Assembly: GCA_031381685.1 (NCBI GenBank)
Contig: JANMYF010000270.1
Location: 1 to 26,963 of the forward strand
Reading direction: 5' to 3'
Length of the DNA: 26,963 nucleotides
DNA from: JANLQX01 sp031381685
Lineage (GTDB): Bacteria; Actinomycetota; Acidimicrobiia; Acidimicrobiales; JANYDT01
Both the position numbers and the translations under genes were made by a program. This document shows, one piece after another, positions 7,525 to 13,952 of the stretch. Every line of letters begins with the position of its first letter. Position 1 is the first letter of the stretch. Below the pieces are notes generated by a model, which saw nothing but the letters and a program-made list of their open reading frames with translations, was not told the DNA's origin and searched no databases.

Positions 7525-7678
7525 GCCGCCCCGGATCAATTCGGCAAGAGGCTTCAACAAAGTTGCAACCCAACCGAAACACAGGCTCGACACGCTGATG
7601 GGCCGCCCCGGATCAATTCGGCACGAGGCTTCAAACGAAGTTGCAACCCAACCGAAACACAGGCTCGACACACTGATG
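7525..7678. repeat. 77-bp tandem direct repeat (two copies) upstream of the ABC ATPase
   Basis: Copy 1 is 7525-7600 and copy 2 is 7602-7678; both run from GCCGCCCCGGATCAATTCGG to CTGATG. They differ by only a few changes (A/C in GGCAAGAGG versus GGCACGAGG, one small indel in the CAACAAAG/CAAACGAAG segment, G/A in CACGCTG versus CACACTG). Each copy contains an ATCAAT half-site like the nearby operator, and the 8-bp palindrome GTTGCAAC (7562-7569 and 7640-7647). It looks like a recent tandem duplication in regulatory DNA. Confidence 0.9.
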
Positions 7679-7742
7679 CCCTACCGTCACACTTGGTGAT
7701 GATCGGTATGGCTCCGACCGAACCGTTCACCAGGGAGTGACC

Positions 7743-8513
7743 ATGGGACTCAGCGCACCGTCGACATCATCCGCGACCACCACGCCGACGCTGTCGTTCC
7801 GCAACATCTCCATGCAGTTCCCCGATGGGACCCGGGCGATCTCCGACGTCTCCTTCGATGTGTCGAAGGGCGAGTTCGTCACTGTTGTGGGACCTTCTGG
7901 CTGTGGGAAGTCGACCCTGCTCAAGATCGCCTCGGGTCTGCTCAAGGAGACCGGAGGAGAGTGCGTGCTCGACCGATCGAACATCGGCTATGTCTTCCAG
8001 GACGCCACGCTGCTGCCATGGCGGACGGTCCGGGGCAACGTGGAGCTGCTCATGGAACTCCACGGCGTGGGGAAGGCCGAACGCACCGCCGAGGCGCAGC
8101 GGGCGATCGAGCTCGTGGGTCTGAAGGGCTTCGAGCACCACCGCCCGAAGTCGCTTTCCGGCGGCATGAAGATGCGGACGTCACTCGCCCGCACGCTCAC
8201 ATTGAAGCCGCCGCTCCTGATGTTCGATGAGCCGTTCGGCGCGGTCGACGAGATCACGCGCGAGTACCTGAACGAAGAGACGCTGAAGCTCTTCACGCAA
8301 GAACGCTTTGCCGGCCTGTTCATCACGCACTCGATCAGCGAGGCGGTGTTCCTTTCGACCCGGGTACTCGTCATGAGCGCTCGTCCCGGCCGCATCGTCG
8401 CCTCGTACGACGTGCCGTTTCCCTACCCCCGCGATCCCGAGCTTCGGTTCGACCCCGCATTCGCCGCGCTGTCCGGCGAGATCAGCCATGCCCTCCGAGG
8501 AGCCCACGTATGA
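7743..8513 (+). CDS. ABC transporter ATP-binding protein (NitT/TauT-like)
   Basis: 256 residues from ATG 7743; GGGAG lies 5 nt upstream, and the GTG two codons earlier overlaps that site. All nucleotide-binding motifs are present: Walker A GPSGCGKST (50-58), Q-loop FQDATLLPW (Gln86), signature LSGGM (138-142), Walker B LLMFDEP (158-164) and the H-loop His196 in ITHSISEA. The LPWRTV and FDEPFGAVD style is that of the SsuB/TauB/NrtD group of importers. It overlaps the permease gene by the 4 bp ATGA, so the two are translationally coupled. It energises uptake of the ligand bound by the divergently encoded lipoprotein. Confidence 0.93.
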   Translation: MGLSAPSTSSATTTPTLSFRNISMQFPDGTRAISDVSFDVSKGEFVTVVGPSGCGKSTLLKIASGLLKETGGECVLDRSNIGYVFQDATLLPWRTVRGNVELLMELHGVGKAERTAEAQRAIELVGLKGFEHHRPKSLSGGMKMRTSLARTLTLKPPLLMFDEPFGAVDEITREYLNEETLKLFTQERFAGLFITHSISEAVFLSTRVLVMSARPGRIVASYDVPFPYPRDPELRFDPAFAALSGEISHALRGAHV

Positions 8514-9403
8514 GCGCGACCATCAGCCCGGACACCGCCGCGCACACAGTGGCCGGGCAGCCGTCCTCGGGCAACCCTGTCCTTCCCGACGACGCACCTC
8601 CGGTGGGGATCAAGCGCAGGGAAGGCGTCGCCGCCATCGTGCTGCCGCCGATCGTGCTGGGCGCCATCATCATCGGCTTCTGGTACTTCGTGAGCTACGT
8701 GGTCCTCGACAAGGACCGGCGTTTCCTGCTCGAACCTCCACATCGCGTTTGGCAAGAAGGGTTCATGAACGGGGATGCCCGCTCCGAGATGTTCAGCGGC
8801 ATGTGGTCGAGCGGCAAGGTCGCGTTCTGGGGTCTCGGCATCGCCATCGCGCTCGGCATGTCGCTCGCCGTGTTCATGAGCCAGTCCAAGCTGCTCGAGC
8901 GAGCGGTGTTTCCCTACTCGGTGGTCCTGCAGTCCATGCCGATCCTGGCGATCGTCCCGTTGATCGGCTTCTGGTTCGGCTACGGGTTCAACTCGCGGGT
9001 GTTCGTGACTGTGCTGATCTCGCTGTTCCCGATCGTCGTCAACACCCTGTTCGGTCTCACGTCCGCCGATCAGGGCATGCACGACCTGCTCACGCTGCAC
9101 AGCGCCGGCCGGCTCACCCGCCTCCGCAAGATCCAGTTCCCGGCGGCCCAGCCGGCGATCTTCGCCGGACTGCGTATCTCCGCAGGACTCTCGGTGATCG
9201 GGGCCATCGTCGGCGACTTCTTCTTCGGCCAGGGCGACGTCGGGATCGGCCAGCTCCTCAAGCGCTACGCCGCCAAGCTCGAAGGCGAGAACCTGCTCAC
9301 TGCGGTGTTCCTCTCCGCCGGCATGGGCGTCGCCGTGTTCATGTTCTTCGGCTGGCTGAACAACAAGATGGTCGGCAAGTGGGCGACCGTTTCCCGCCGC
9401 TGA
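8510..9403 (+). CDS. ABC transporter permease (binding-protein-dependent, SsuC/TauC-like)
   Basis: 297 residues. A cytoplasmic N-terminal tail of about 40 residues leads into a first membrane segment (43-64), with further hydrophobic segments around 103-125, 133-155, 163-183, 220-240 and 262-283. The cytoplasmic coupling loop (EAA-like) runs through about 190-215 with AGRLTRLRKIQFPAA. The length and topology fit a single permease that would work as a homodimer with the upstream ATPase. The ATG overlaps the ATPase stop. A long imperfect hairpin at 9440-9479 follows. Confidence 0.92.
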   Translation: MSATISPDTAAHTVAGQPSSGNPVLPDDAPPVGIKRREGVAAIVLPPIVLGAIIIGFWYFVSYVVLDKDRRFLLEPPHRVWQEGFMNGDARSEMFSGMWSSGKVAFWGLGIAIALGMSLAVFMSQSKLLERAVFPYSVVLQSMPILAIVPLIGFWFGYGFNSRVFVTVLISLFPIVVNTLFGLTSADQGMHDLLTLHSAGRLTRLRKIQFPAAQPAIFAGLRISAGLSVIGAIVGDFFFGQGDVGIGQLLKRYAAKLEGENLLTAVFLSAGMGVAVFMFFGWLNNKMVGKWATVSRR

Positions 9404-9439
9404 AGGGCAGCACGCTTACGTTTCGGCGCTGACCCCGTA

Positions 9440-9479
9440 CGGCCGGGCGACCAGGTCTTCCGACGAGTGGTCGGGGCCG
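9440..9479. terminator. Imperfect hairpin between the convergent permease and PhyH2 genes
   Basis: CGGCC (9440-9444) pairs with GGCCG (9475-9479), and CGACCA (9448-9453) with TGGTCG (9468-9473), around a small internal loop. There is no U-run. It sits between two convergent stop codons and could terminate transcription from either side. Confidence 0.4.
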
Positions 9480-9486
9480 AGCGGCA

Positions 9487-10323
9487 TCATGAAACCGCCA
9501 GTGTTTCGAAGCCGGCGATGCTCTTGTCGTTGTCCGGGTTGAGGAAGACGCGCTTCTCACCTTCATGGCGACCGGCGCGCGCCAAGATCTCGGAATCGGT
9601 GAGCACTTCGATCGGGTGATACCCGGGGTGGTGGTGTTCGAGATAGGGATCGTTCGACCGGGCGTTGTAGGCAACGAGCAGCAGATGACGGTCCGAATCG
9701 GACCTGTTCGGTGCCGACGTGTGCAGCGTGTTCGAGTGGAAGAACATCACGTCGCCGGGCTCGGCTTCGAACGCCACCCGATCAAGGCGCTGCTCGGCCG
9801 CGGCCACGCGCGATGGATCAGCTCCGGTCTGCTTGCCGACGAAACCGTGATCGACACGACCCATCAGATGCGAACCGGCGAGCACGTTCAGGCAGCCGTT
9901 CGCTTCGTTGTTCGGGGTGAGGGGAATGGCCACCGTGAGCATGTCGGGGCGAAGGCAGCCGTTGGAATACCAGTACCCGTAGTCCTGATGCCAGACCCAG
10001 GTGCCACCCGATCCGGGACGCTTCATGGTGATCTTGGAGTGGTAGTGATACACCTCGCCGCCCAACAGAATCTCCGCGGCGCGGACCAGTCGTTCCCCCC
10101 GGGCGACGGCTCCGAAAGAATCGTCACCCGGCTCGTTCCAGAGCGCAATCTCGGTGGCGCCTCCCTGTCCGTCGTCGACTCCATACGCGCGCTCGTGAAT
10201 TGCCTCGTCGGCGGTGAAGGCGTTGAGCAGCACCGCCATTTCCGCGGTCGTGAACAACCCCCGCTTCACGACGAATCCGTTCCGCTCGAACAGTGCCTGA
10301 TCCGCGGCGGTGATAGCGCTCAC
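9487..10323 (-). CDS. Phytanoyl-CoA dioxygenase (PhyH) family Fe(II)/2-oxoglutarate oxygenase, copy 2
   Basis: 278 residues. Iron ligands are His112 and Asp114 in VWHQDYGYW and distal His201 in NTLHTSAPN; Arg212 in DRHLLL is the likely 2-oxoglutarate-binding residue. The Lys/Arg-rich KITMKRPG strand before the HxD motif is typical of small-molecule PhyH enzymes. The reaction is probably hydroxylation or oxidative removal of a group from a soluble compound. The start is GTG at 10323, without a Shine-Dalgarno but 7 nt after TACCGT with a TTGAAC at 17-bp spacing, a good leaderless promoter. It is divergent from the desaturase-Rieske gene (87 bp), sharing a palindromic operator. It differs clearly from PhyH1, so the two probably catalyse different steps. 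Confidence 0.88.
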   Translation of the reverse strand: MSAITAADQALFERNGFVVKRGLFTTAEMAVLLNAFTADEAIHERAYGVDDGQGGATEIALWNEPGDDSFGAVARGERLVRAAEILLGGEVYHYHSKITMKRPGSGGTWVWHQDYGYWYSNGCLRPDMLTVAIPLTPNNEANGCLNVLAGSHLMGRVDHGFVGKQTGADPSRVAAAEQRLDRVAFEAEPGDVMFFHSNTLHTSAPNRSDSDRHLLLVAYNARSNDPYLEHHHPGYHPIEVLTDSEILARAGRHEGEKRVFLNPDNDKSIAGFETLAVS

Positions 10324-10360
10324 GCAACGAACGGTAGTCGGGAATATTGATCAGTTCAAT
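10324..10360 (-). promoter_or_regulatory. Leaderless promoter of PhyH2 with operator copy 2 over the -35
   Basis: On the minus strand TTGAAC (10359-10354), a 17-nt spacer, TACCGT (10336-10331) and 7 nt lead to the GTG start. The palindrome ATTGA-N5-TCAAT at 10346-10360 contains the -35, so a bound protein would occlude RNA polymerase. The same palindrome occurs at 7485-7499. Confidence 0.6.
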
Positions 10361-10410
10361 GGGAGACCGCACCCTGGACCCTCCCGCGTCACCGTGACAG
10401 TATTAGCCAC
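10361..10410 (+). promoter_or_regulatory. Candidate leaderless promoter of the desaturase-Rieske gene
   Basis: TGGACC (10375-10380), a 17-nt spacer and CAGTAT (10398-10403) end 7 nt before the ATG at 10411; no Shine-Dalgarno is present. Matches to consensus are moderate. Operator copy 2 lies immediately upstream (-50 to -65), a place from which an activator could also act. Confidence 0.35.
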
Positions 10411-11868
10411 ATGAATATCGCGGCCGGGGCATCGTCGCTACGCGACTACTCGCTCGTGGGCCCGGAGCGCGCCCGCTCGATCGATCGCGGCCTCGCCGAT
10501 GCCCAATGGTACACAACCCCAGTCCCTCGGGACGAGATGCGCACGTTGATGGCCCGTCGCGACGGGCCCGCAGTGCGCGACACCCTCCTGTGGTTCGCCC
10601 TGCTCGCCGGGTCGGGCTACGTCGCGCATCGAACCTTTGGCACGTGGTGGATGATCCCGGCGTTCTTCGTCTACGGAACGCTTTATGGATCGGTGAGCGA
10701 CTCGCGCTGGCACGAGTGCGGCCATCGCACAGCGTTCAAGTCCGCCTGGATGAACGACGCGGTCTACTACCTCGCCTCGTTCATGGTGTGGCGCGAGGCG
10801 GTGTCATGGCGCTGGAGCCACGTGCGCCACCACAGCGACACCATTATCGTCGGCCGCGATCCGGAGATCGCCAACCCCCGCCCGATGCGGCTGCGAGGAC
10901 CGCTCAAGGAATGCTTCGGCCTGTCGTCCAATCCCGGGGAGACCCGCAAGATCCTCGGCAACGTCATCGGCCGCCTTACGCCGGCAGAGCTCGACTTCGT
11001 CCCGGAGTCGGAACGCCCGAAGGCCATTCTCACGGCGCGCATCTACGTCTTCCTATGGGCGCTTACGGTCGCGGTTGCCATTGCGACCCGGAGTGTGGAG
11101 CCCCTGCTCTTCGTCATCGGTCCCAGCTTCTACGGCAAGTGGCTCATGGTGGCCTACGGGGTCACGCAGCACGCCGGTCTTGCCGAGGACACGCTCGATC
11201 ACCGGCTGAACAGCCGAACGGTGAGGATGAACCGCCTGCACCGTTATCTCTACTGGAACATGAACTACCACATCGAACACCACATGTTCCCGACGGTGCC
11301 GTTCCACGCATTGCCTGCCCTCCATGAAGCGGTCAAGACGGACTTCCCGCCCGTGTACCCGGGTTTCCGGGCGGCGTACCGCGAGATCCTCCGAGCGGCA
11401 CACGGTCAGGCGAAGGACCCGACGTTCTTCATCGATCGCAAATCGCTGCTTCCCACTCCGAGCGCTTCCCCGACACCCCCGGACCCTCAGCGCAACGAGA
11501 CGCCGCGCGGTGCCGGCGCGCCGGACCCGGAGGCGAACGACGGGTGGGTCATCGTCGGCCCCTCAGCTGCGCTGGCCATCGATGACGTGCTCGGGTTCGA
11601 TTGCGGTGATCAGACGTACGCCGTCTACCGGGTGGCCGACGGAACCGTCCACGCCAGCGATGGGCTCTGCACCCACGGAGCGTTCCGCCTCTGCGAGGGC
11701 CACGTCGCCGACGGGGTGATCGAGTGCCCGAAGCACAACGGACGCTTCGACATCGCCACCGGCAAAGCGATCAGCCGACCGGTCAAGGTCGACCTCTCCG
11801 TCCACGAGGCGAGAGAGCGCGACGGTCGGATCGAATTGCGCGTCGCCCGGAACCGGCGGGGTTCATAG
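10411..11868 (+). CDS. Membrane fatty-acid-desaturase-type di-iron oxygenase fused to a Rieske [2Fe-2S] domain
   Basis: 485 residues in two modules. Residues about 55-335 are a membrane desaturase/hydroxylase with the histidine boxes HECGH (101-105), HVRHH (137-141) and HIEHH (287-291), plus an extra His in VTQHAG (254), and hydrophobic stretches near 57-72, 78-95, 212-226 and 231-250. A Pro-rich linker (about 345-375) joins it to a Rieske ferredoxin domain with ligands Cys420-x-His422 and Cys439-x2-His442. The Rieske part should deliver electrons to the di-iron centre. Separate proteins of these two types occur in rhizopine catabolism (MocD/MocE); here they are fused. The substrate may be a lipid, a carotenoid or the molecule imported by the ABC system. 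Its stop is 1 bp from that of the convergent regulator gene. Confidence 0.88.
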   Translation: MNIAAGASSLRDYSLVGPERARSIDRGLADAQWYTTPVPRDEMRTLMARRDGPAVRDTLLWFALLAGSGYVAHRTFGTWWMIPAFFVYGTLYGSVSDSRWHECGHRTAFKSAWMNDAVYYLASFMVWREAVSWRWSHVRHHSDTIIVGRDPEIANPRPMRLRGPLKECFGLSSNPGETRKILGNVIGRLTPAELDFVPESERPKAILTARIYVFLWALTVAVAIATRSVEPLLFVIGPSFYGKWLMVAYGVTQHAGLAEDTLDHRLNSRTVRMNRLHRYLYWNMNYHIEHHMFPTVPFHALPALHEAVKTDFPPVYPGFRAAYREILRAAHGQAKDPTFFIDRKSLLPTPSASPTPPDPQRNETPRGAGAPDPEANDGWVIVGPSAALAIDDVLGFDCGDQTYAVYRVADGTVHASDGLCTHGAFRLCEGHVADGVIECPKHNGRFDIATGKAISRPVKVDLSVHEARERDGRIELRVARNRRGS

Positions 11869-11869
11869 G

Positions 11870-12556
11870 TCAGTCGACTGCGCCGAGCGCAGCGCTGCCG
11901 GGCTTCGGCTTGACGCGGCGACGGCCGCGGGCGCGCAGGAGCGGCTTGGGTGCGTGGCTGGCCGGACCGCGGTCCTGGAGGGATTCGACCTTGGTCTCGA
12001 CGAGAAGCACGCGGGCTTTGCGCTTCGACACGCTCCTCAGGCGGTGCGGGAGGCGGGAGGGATAGGAGAAGAAGTCGCCGGCGCCGAGCGTCGAGACCGC
12101 GCCCTCGAGATCGACCTCGATGGTCCCGTCGATCACGTAGAGCGCCTCGAAGCCCTCATGTTCCCAGTAGTCGAGGAACTCCGACGGGAGCCCCTCGAAC
12201 TCGAGAACGTGGAACGGCGCCGTTCCGGCGAGCATGAGATGACAGACCGATTCCGCGGCGGTACCCGTCACCTCGACCACCGTCTCCTCCCCTGCCCGGA
12301 TCAGGGTCGGTTCCGTCGTCGTTCCGATCGGACCGCCGAAGAAGGCCTGTGGGGTGGTGCCGAGAGAATGGGCGATCCGGTAGAGCGACATCATCGAGGG
12401 CCTCGCCCGCCCGTTCTCGACCTGGGAAAGAAACGGCTGCGACAGATCGACCTCCGCGGCGAGTTCCACCAAGGTCAGATCACGGGCCAGACGCCGCTCG
12501 CGAATCGCCTTTCCCAGCGTTTCCCATTCGATGGAGTCGAGCGCGACGTCGGACAT
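11870..12556 (-). CDS. XRE-cupin transcriptional regulator
   Basis: 228 residues from ATG 12556 (in-frame GTG at 12571 and TTG at 12574 are possible; none has a clear Shine-Dalgarno). Residues about 14-70 are an XRE/Cro-type helix-turn-helix (TLVELAAEVDLSQPFLSQVENGRARPS). Residues about 115-187 are a cupin barrel (WEHEGFEALYVIDGTIEVDLEG with His133, then GAGDFFSYPSRLPHRL with His171) that should sense a small ligand. The C-terminal 25 residues are strongly basic. The XRE-cupin family commonly represses or activates adjacent catabolic genes. Its position beside the desaturase-Rieske gene makes it the best candidate for the protein that binds the two ATTGA-N5-TCAAT palindromes; this is inference. 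Confidence 0.9.
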   Translation of the reverse strand: MSDVALDSIEWETLGKAIRERRLARDLTLVELAAEVDLSQPFLSQVENGRARPSMMSLYRIAHSLGTTPQAFFGGPIGTTTEPTLIRAGEETVVEVTGTAAESVCHLMLAGTAPFHVLEFEGLPSEFLDYWEHEGFEALYVIDGTIEVDLEGAVSTLGAGDFFSYPSRLPHRLRSVSKRKARVLLVETKVESLQDRGPASHAPKPLLRARGRRRVKPKPGSAALGAVD

Positions 12557-12836
12557 ACCTTCATTGTCCACCAACGGAGGTCAACACGCCGGGCTGGCCG
12601 ATCGACTTGTCCGGAATTCTTCACGCGAAGTCGTTGTCGACCCGTTCGCCGCCGACATGGCGTCGATGGCCGCTGCGCTGCGACTCCTCGTGCCCGTCCT
12701 GGTCAGCGTGGCGGTCGTGGTGTTCGCCATCGCGTTGTTTCCGTTCGCCGCGCTCTTGCTCGGCTGACCCGGACAGCGACAACGCCATGCGCCCGGTGCC
12801 CAAATCTCCGGATTCAGCACTAACTTCGATCAGGCC
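12557..12836. other. 280-bp region between the regulator and GGPP synthase genes
   Basis: It holds the start of the regulator gene (no copy of ATTGA-N5-TCAAT; TTG-N5-CAA at 12564-12574 is only a weak partial dyad with different spacing), one possible small membrane ORF (12657-12767), and about 70 bp before the GGPP synthase GTG, where TAACTT (10 nt upstream of the GTG) could be a -10. No terminator was seen. Confidence 0.4.
12657..12767 (+). CDS. Possible small single-pass membrane protein (36 aa)
   Basis: Starting at ATG 12657 (alternative ATG three codons later), the product is 36 residues. It has a short start (MASMAAALRL) and one long hydrophobic helix of Val, Ala, Leu and Phe running to the C-terminus. 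Third codon positions are mostly G or C, as in real genes here. There is no Shine-Dalgarno and no recognised family. The frame is open further upstream, but antisense to the regulator gene. It may be a chance ORF. Confidence 0.3.
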   Translation: MASMAAALRLLVPVLVSVAVVVFAIALFPFAALLLG

Positions 12837-13889
12837 GTGTCCTCCGCTCCGTCAACACTCGCCGAGATCGCCGCACGCGTCGACGTCCGCATCAGGGAAC
12901 TCCTCGATGGCGAGCTGATCCGCTGGACCGCGGTCGACGCCGACCTCGCCGCCCCACTTTCCTCGCTGCGGGATCTGGTTCTCGCCGGGGGGAAACGTCT
13001 GCGTCCGGCATTTTGTCATTGGGCGTTCGTCGGCGCCGGCGGGGATCCCTTCGATCACAACGTCGTCGACGCCGGAGCCGGGCTTGAGTTGCTCCACACG
13101 TTCGCGTTGGTCCACGACGACGTCATGGATGCGTCGCTGCGCCGTCGGGGCATGGATGCCGTCCACGTCCAATTCATCGATGCCCACCAGAAGAACGGCT
13201 GGCGGGCCGAGGATCGCCGCTTCGGCGAGGGCGTCGCCATCCTCGTCGGCGACCTCGCGTTCGTCTACGCCGACCTCCTGATGAACGATCTGCCGCGCGC
13301 CGCGCAGGCGATCTTCACCGAGCTTCGCATCGAGGTGAACATCGGGCAATACCTCGATCTGCTCGGCACGGTCCGGGGCGGTCCGAGCGTCGAGTCGGCG
13401 CAACGGATCTGCACCTACAAGTCGGGCAAGTACACCATCGAGCGACCGCTTCACCTCGGAGCGGCGCTGGCCGGCCAGCACGAGCGCTTCGATGCAGCGC
13501 TGTCCGCCTACGGGCTACCGCTCGGCGAGGCGTTCCAGTTGAAAGACGATCTCCTCGGTGCGCTCGGCGACGAGAGCGTGACCGGCAAGCCCGTGGGTGA
13601 TGATCTCAGGGAAGGAAAGCCCACCGCCCTGGTCGCCCGGGCCCTCTCGGCGGCCACGCCCGCTCAGCGGACCTTCCTCGACCGGATCGGCCACACCGAC
13701 CTTCGCTCCGACGAGATCGCGTCGATACAGGAGATCCTCGTCGACACCGGCGCAGCTGCGGTCGTCGAGGCCCAGATCGGCGAACTCCGGGACGAGGCGA
13801 TCACCGCGATCCGGTCCAGCGGGTTGACCCCGCCGGCCGTCGAGTCGCTGGTTGCGTTGGCGTTCTACGTGACCGACCGCGATCGCTGA
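12837..13889 (+). CDS. crtE: Polyprenyl diphosphate synthase, probably geranylgeranyl diphosphate synthase
   Basis: 350 residues, all-helical isoprenyl synthase. It has the N-terminal GGKRLRP (51-57), the first Asp-rich motif DDVMD (94-98) and the second Asp-rich motif DDLLG (237-241, with a further Asp at 245). The first motif has no two-residue insertion and Phe89 is five residues before it, the pattern of type I (archaeal/actinobacterial) GGPP synthases. It makes C20 GGPP from IPP and allylic diphosphates, and CrtB downstream uses two GGPP to make phytoene. The start is GTG 12837. It is the first gene of an operon with crtI, crtB and dxs, 63 bp before crtI. FPP or longer-chain products cannot be excluded; the symbol is given on context. 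Confidence 0.85.
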   Translation: MSSAPSTLAEIAARVDVRIRELLDGELIRWTAVDADLAAPLSSLRDLVLAGGKRLRPAFCHWAFVGAGGDPFDHNVVDAGAGLELLHTFALVHDDVMDASLRRRGMDAVHVQFIDAHQKNGWRAEDRRFGEGVAILVGDLAFVYADLLMNDLPRAAQAIFTELRIEVNIGQYLDLLGTVRGGPSVESAQRICTYKSGKYTIERPLHLGAALAGQHERFDAALSAYGLPLGEAFQLKDDLLGALGDESVTGKPVGDDLREGKPTALVARALSAATPAQRTFLDRIGHTDLRSDEIASIQEILVDTGAAAVVEAQIGELRDEAITAIRSSGLTPPAVESLVALAFYVTDRDR

Positions 13890-13952
13890 CCCGATTCCGG
13901 ACGTTTCGTGTCGGCGGCGCGTGTAGCGGCGTGCCGGGGCAAGACTGGGGGG

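Larger units (their letters stand above)
7398..7742. promoter_or_regulatory. Divergent control region of the ABC importer
   Basis: 345 bp without a gene separates the substrate-binding-protein and ATPase starts. It holds the palindrome at 7485-7499, a 77-bp tandem duplication at 7525-7678, and a TACCGT hexamer at 7682-7687 that could be the -10 of the ATPase-permease operon with a leader of about 50 nt. On the minus strand TTGATA (inside the palindrome), a 17-nt spacer and CATACA could form the promoter of the substrate-binding-protein gene; the -10 match is weak. Confidence 0.5.

Noticed and set aside
7525..7678. CRISPR or insertion-sequence end
   Set aside because: Only two adjacent copies with no spacers between them, no terminal inverted repeats, no transposase or cas gene nearby.
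11871..11880. CAGTCGACTG perfect palindrome
   Set aside because: It lies within the stop region and last codons of the regulator gene, is short, and contains the common GTCGAC; it can arise by chance in GC-rich DNA and is not repeated at other promoters.
12561..12575. Third operator copy at the regulator's own start
   Set aside because: TTG-N5-CAA here differs in spacing from ATTGA-N5-TCAAT (TTG-N7-CAA) and lacks the outer A/T bases, so I do not count it.
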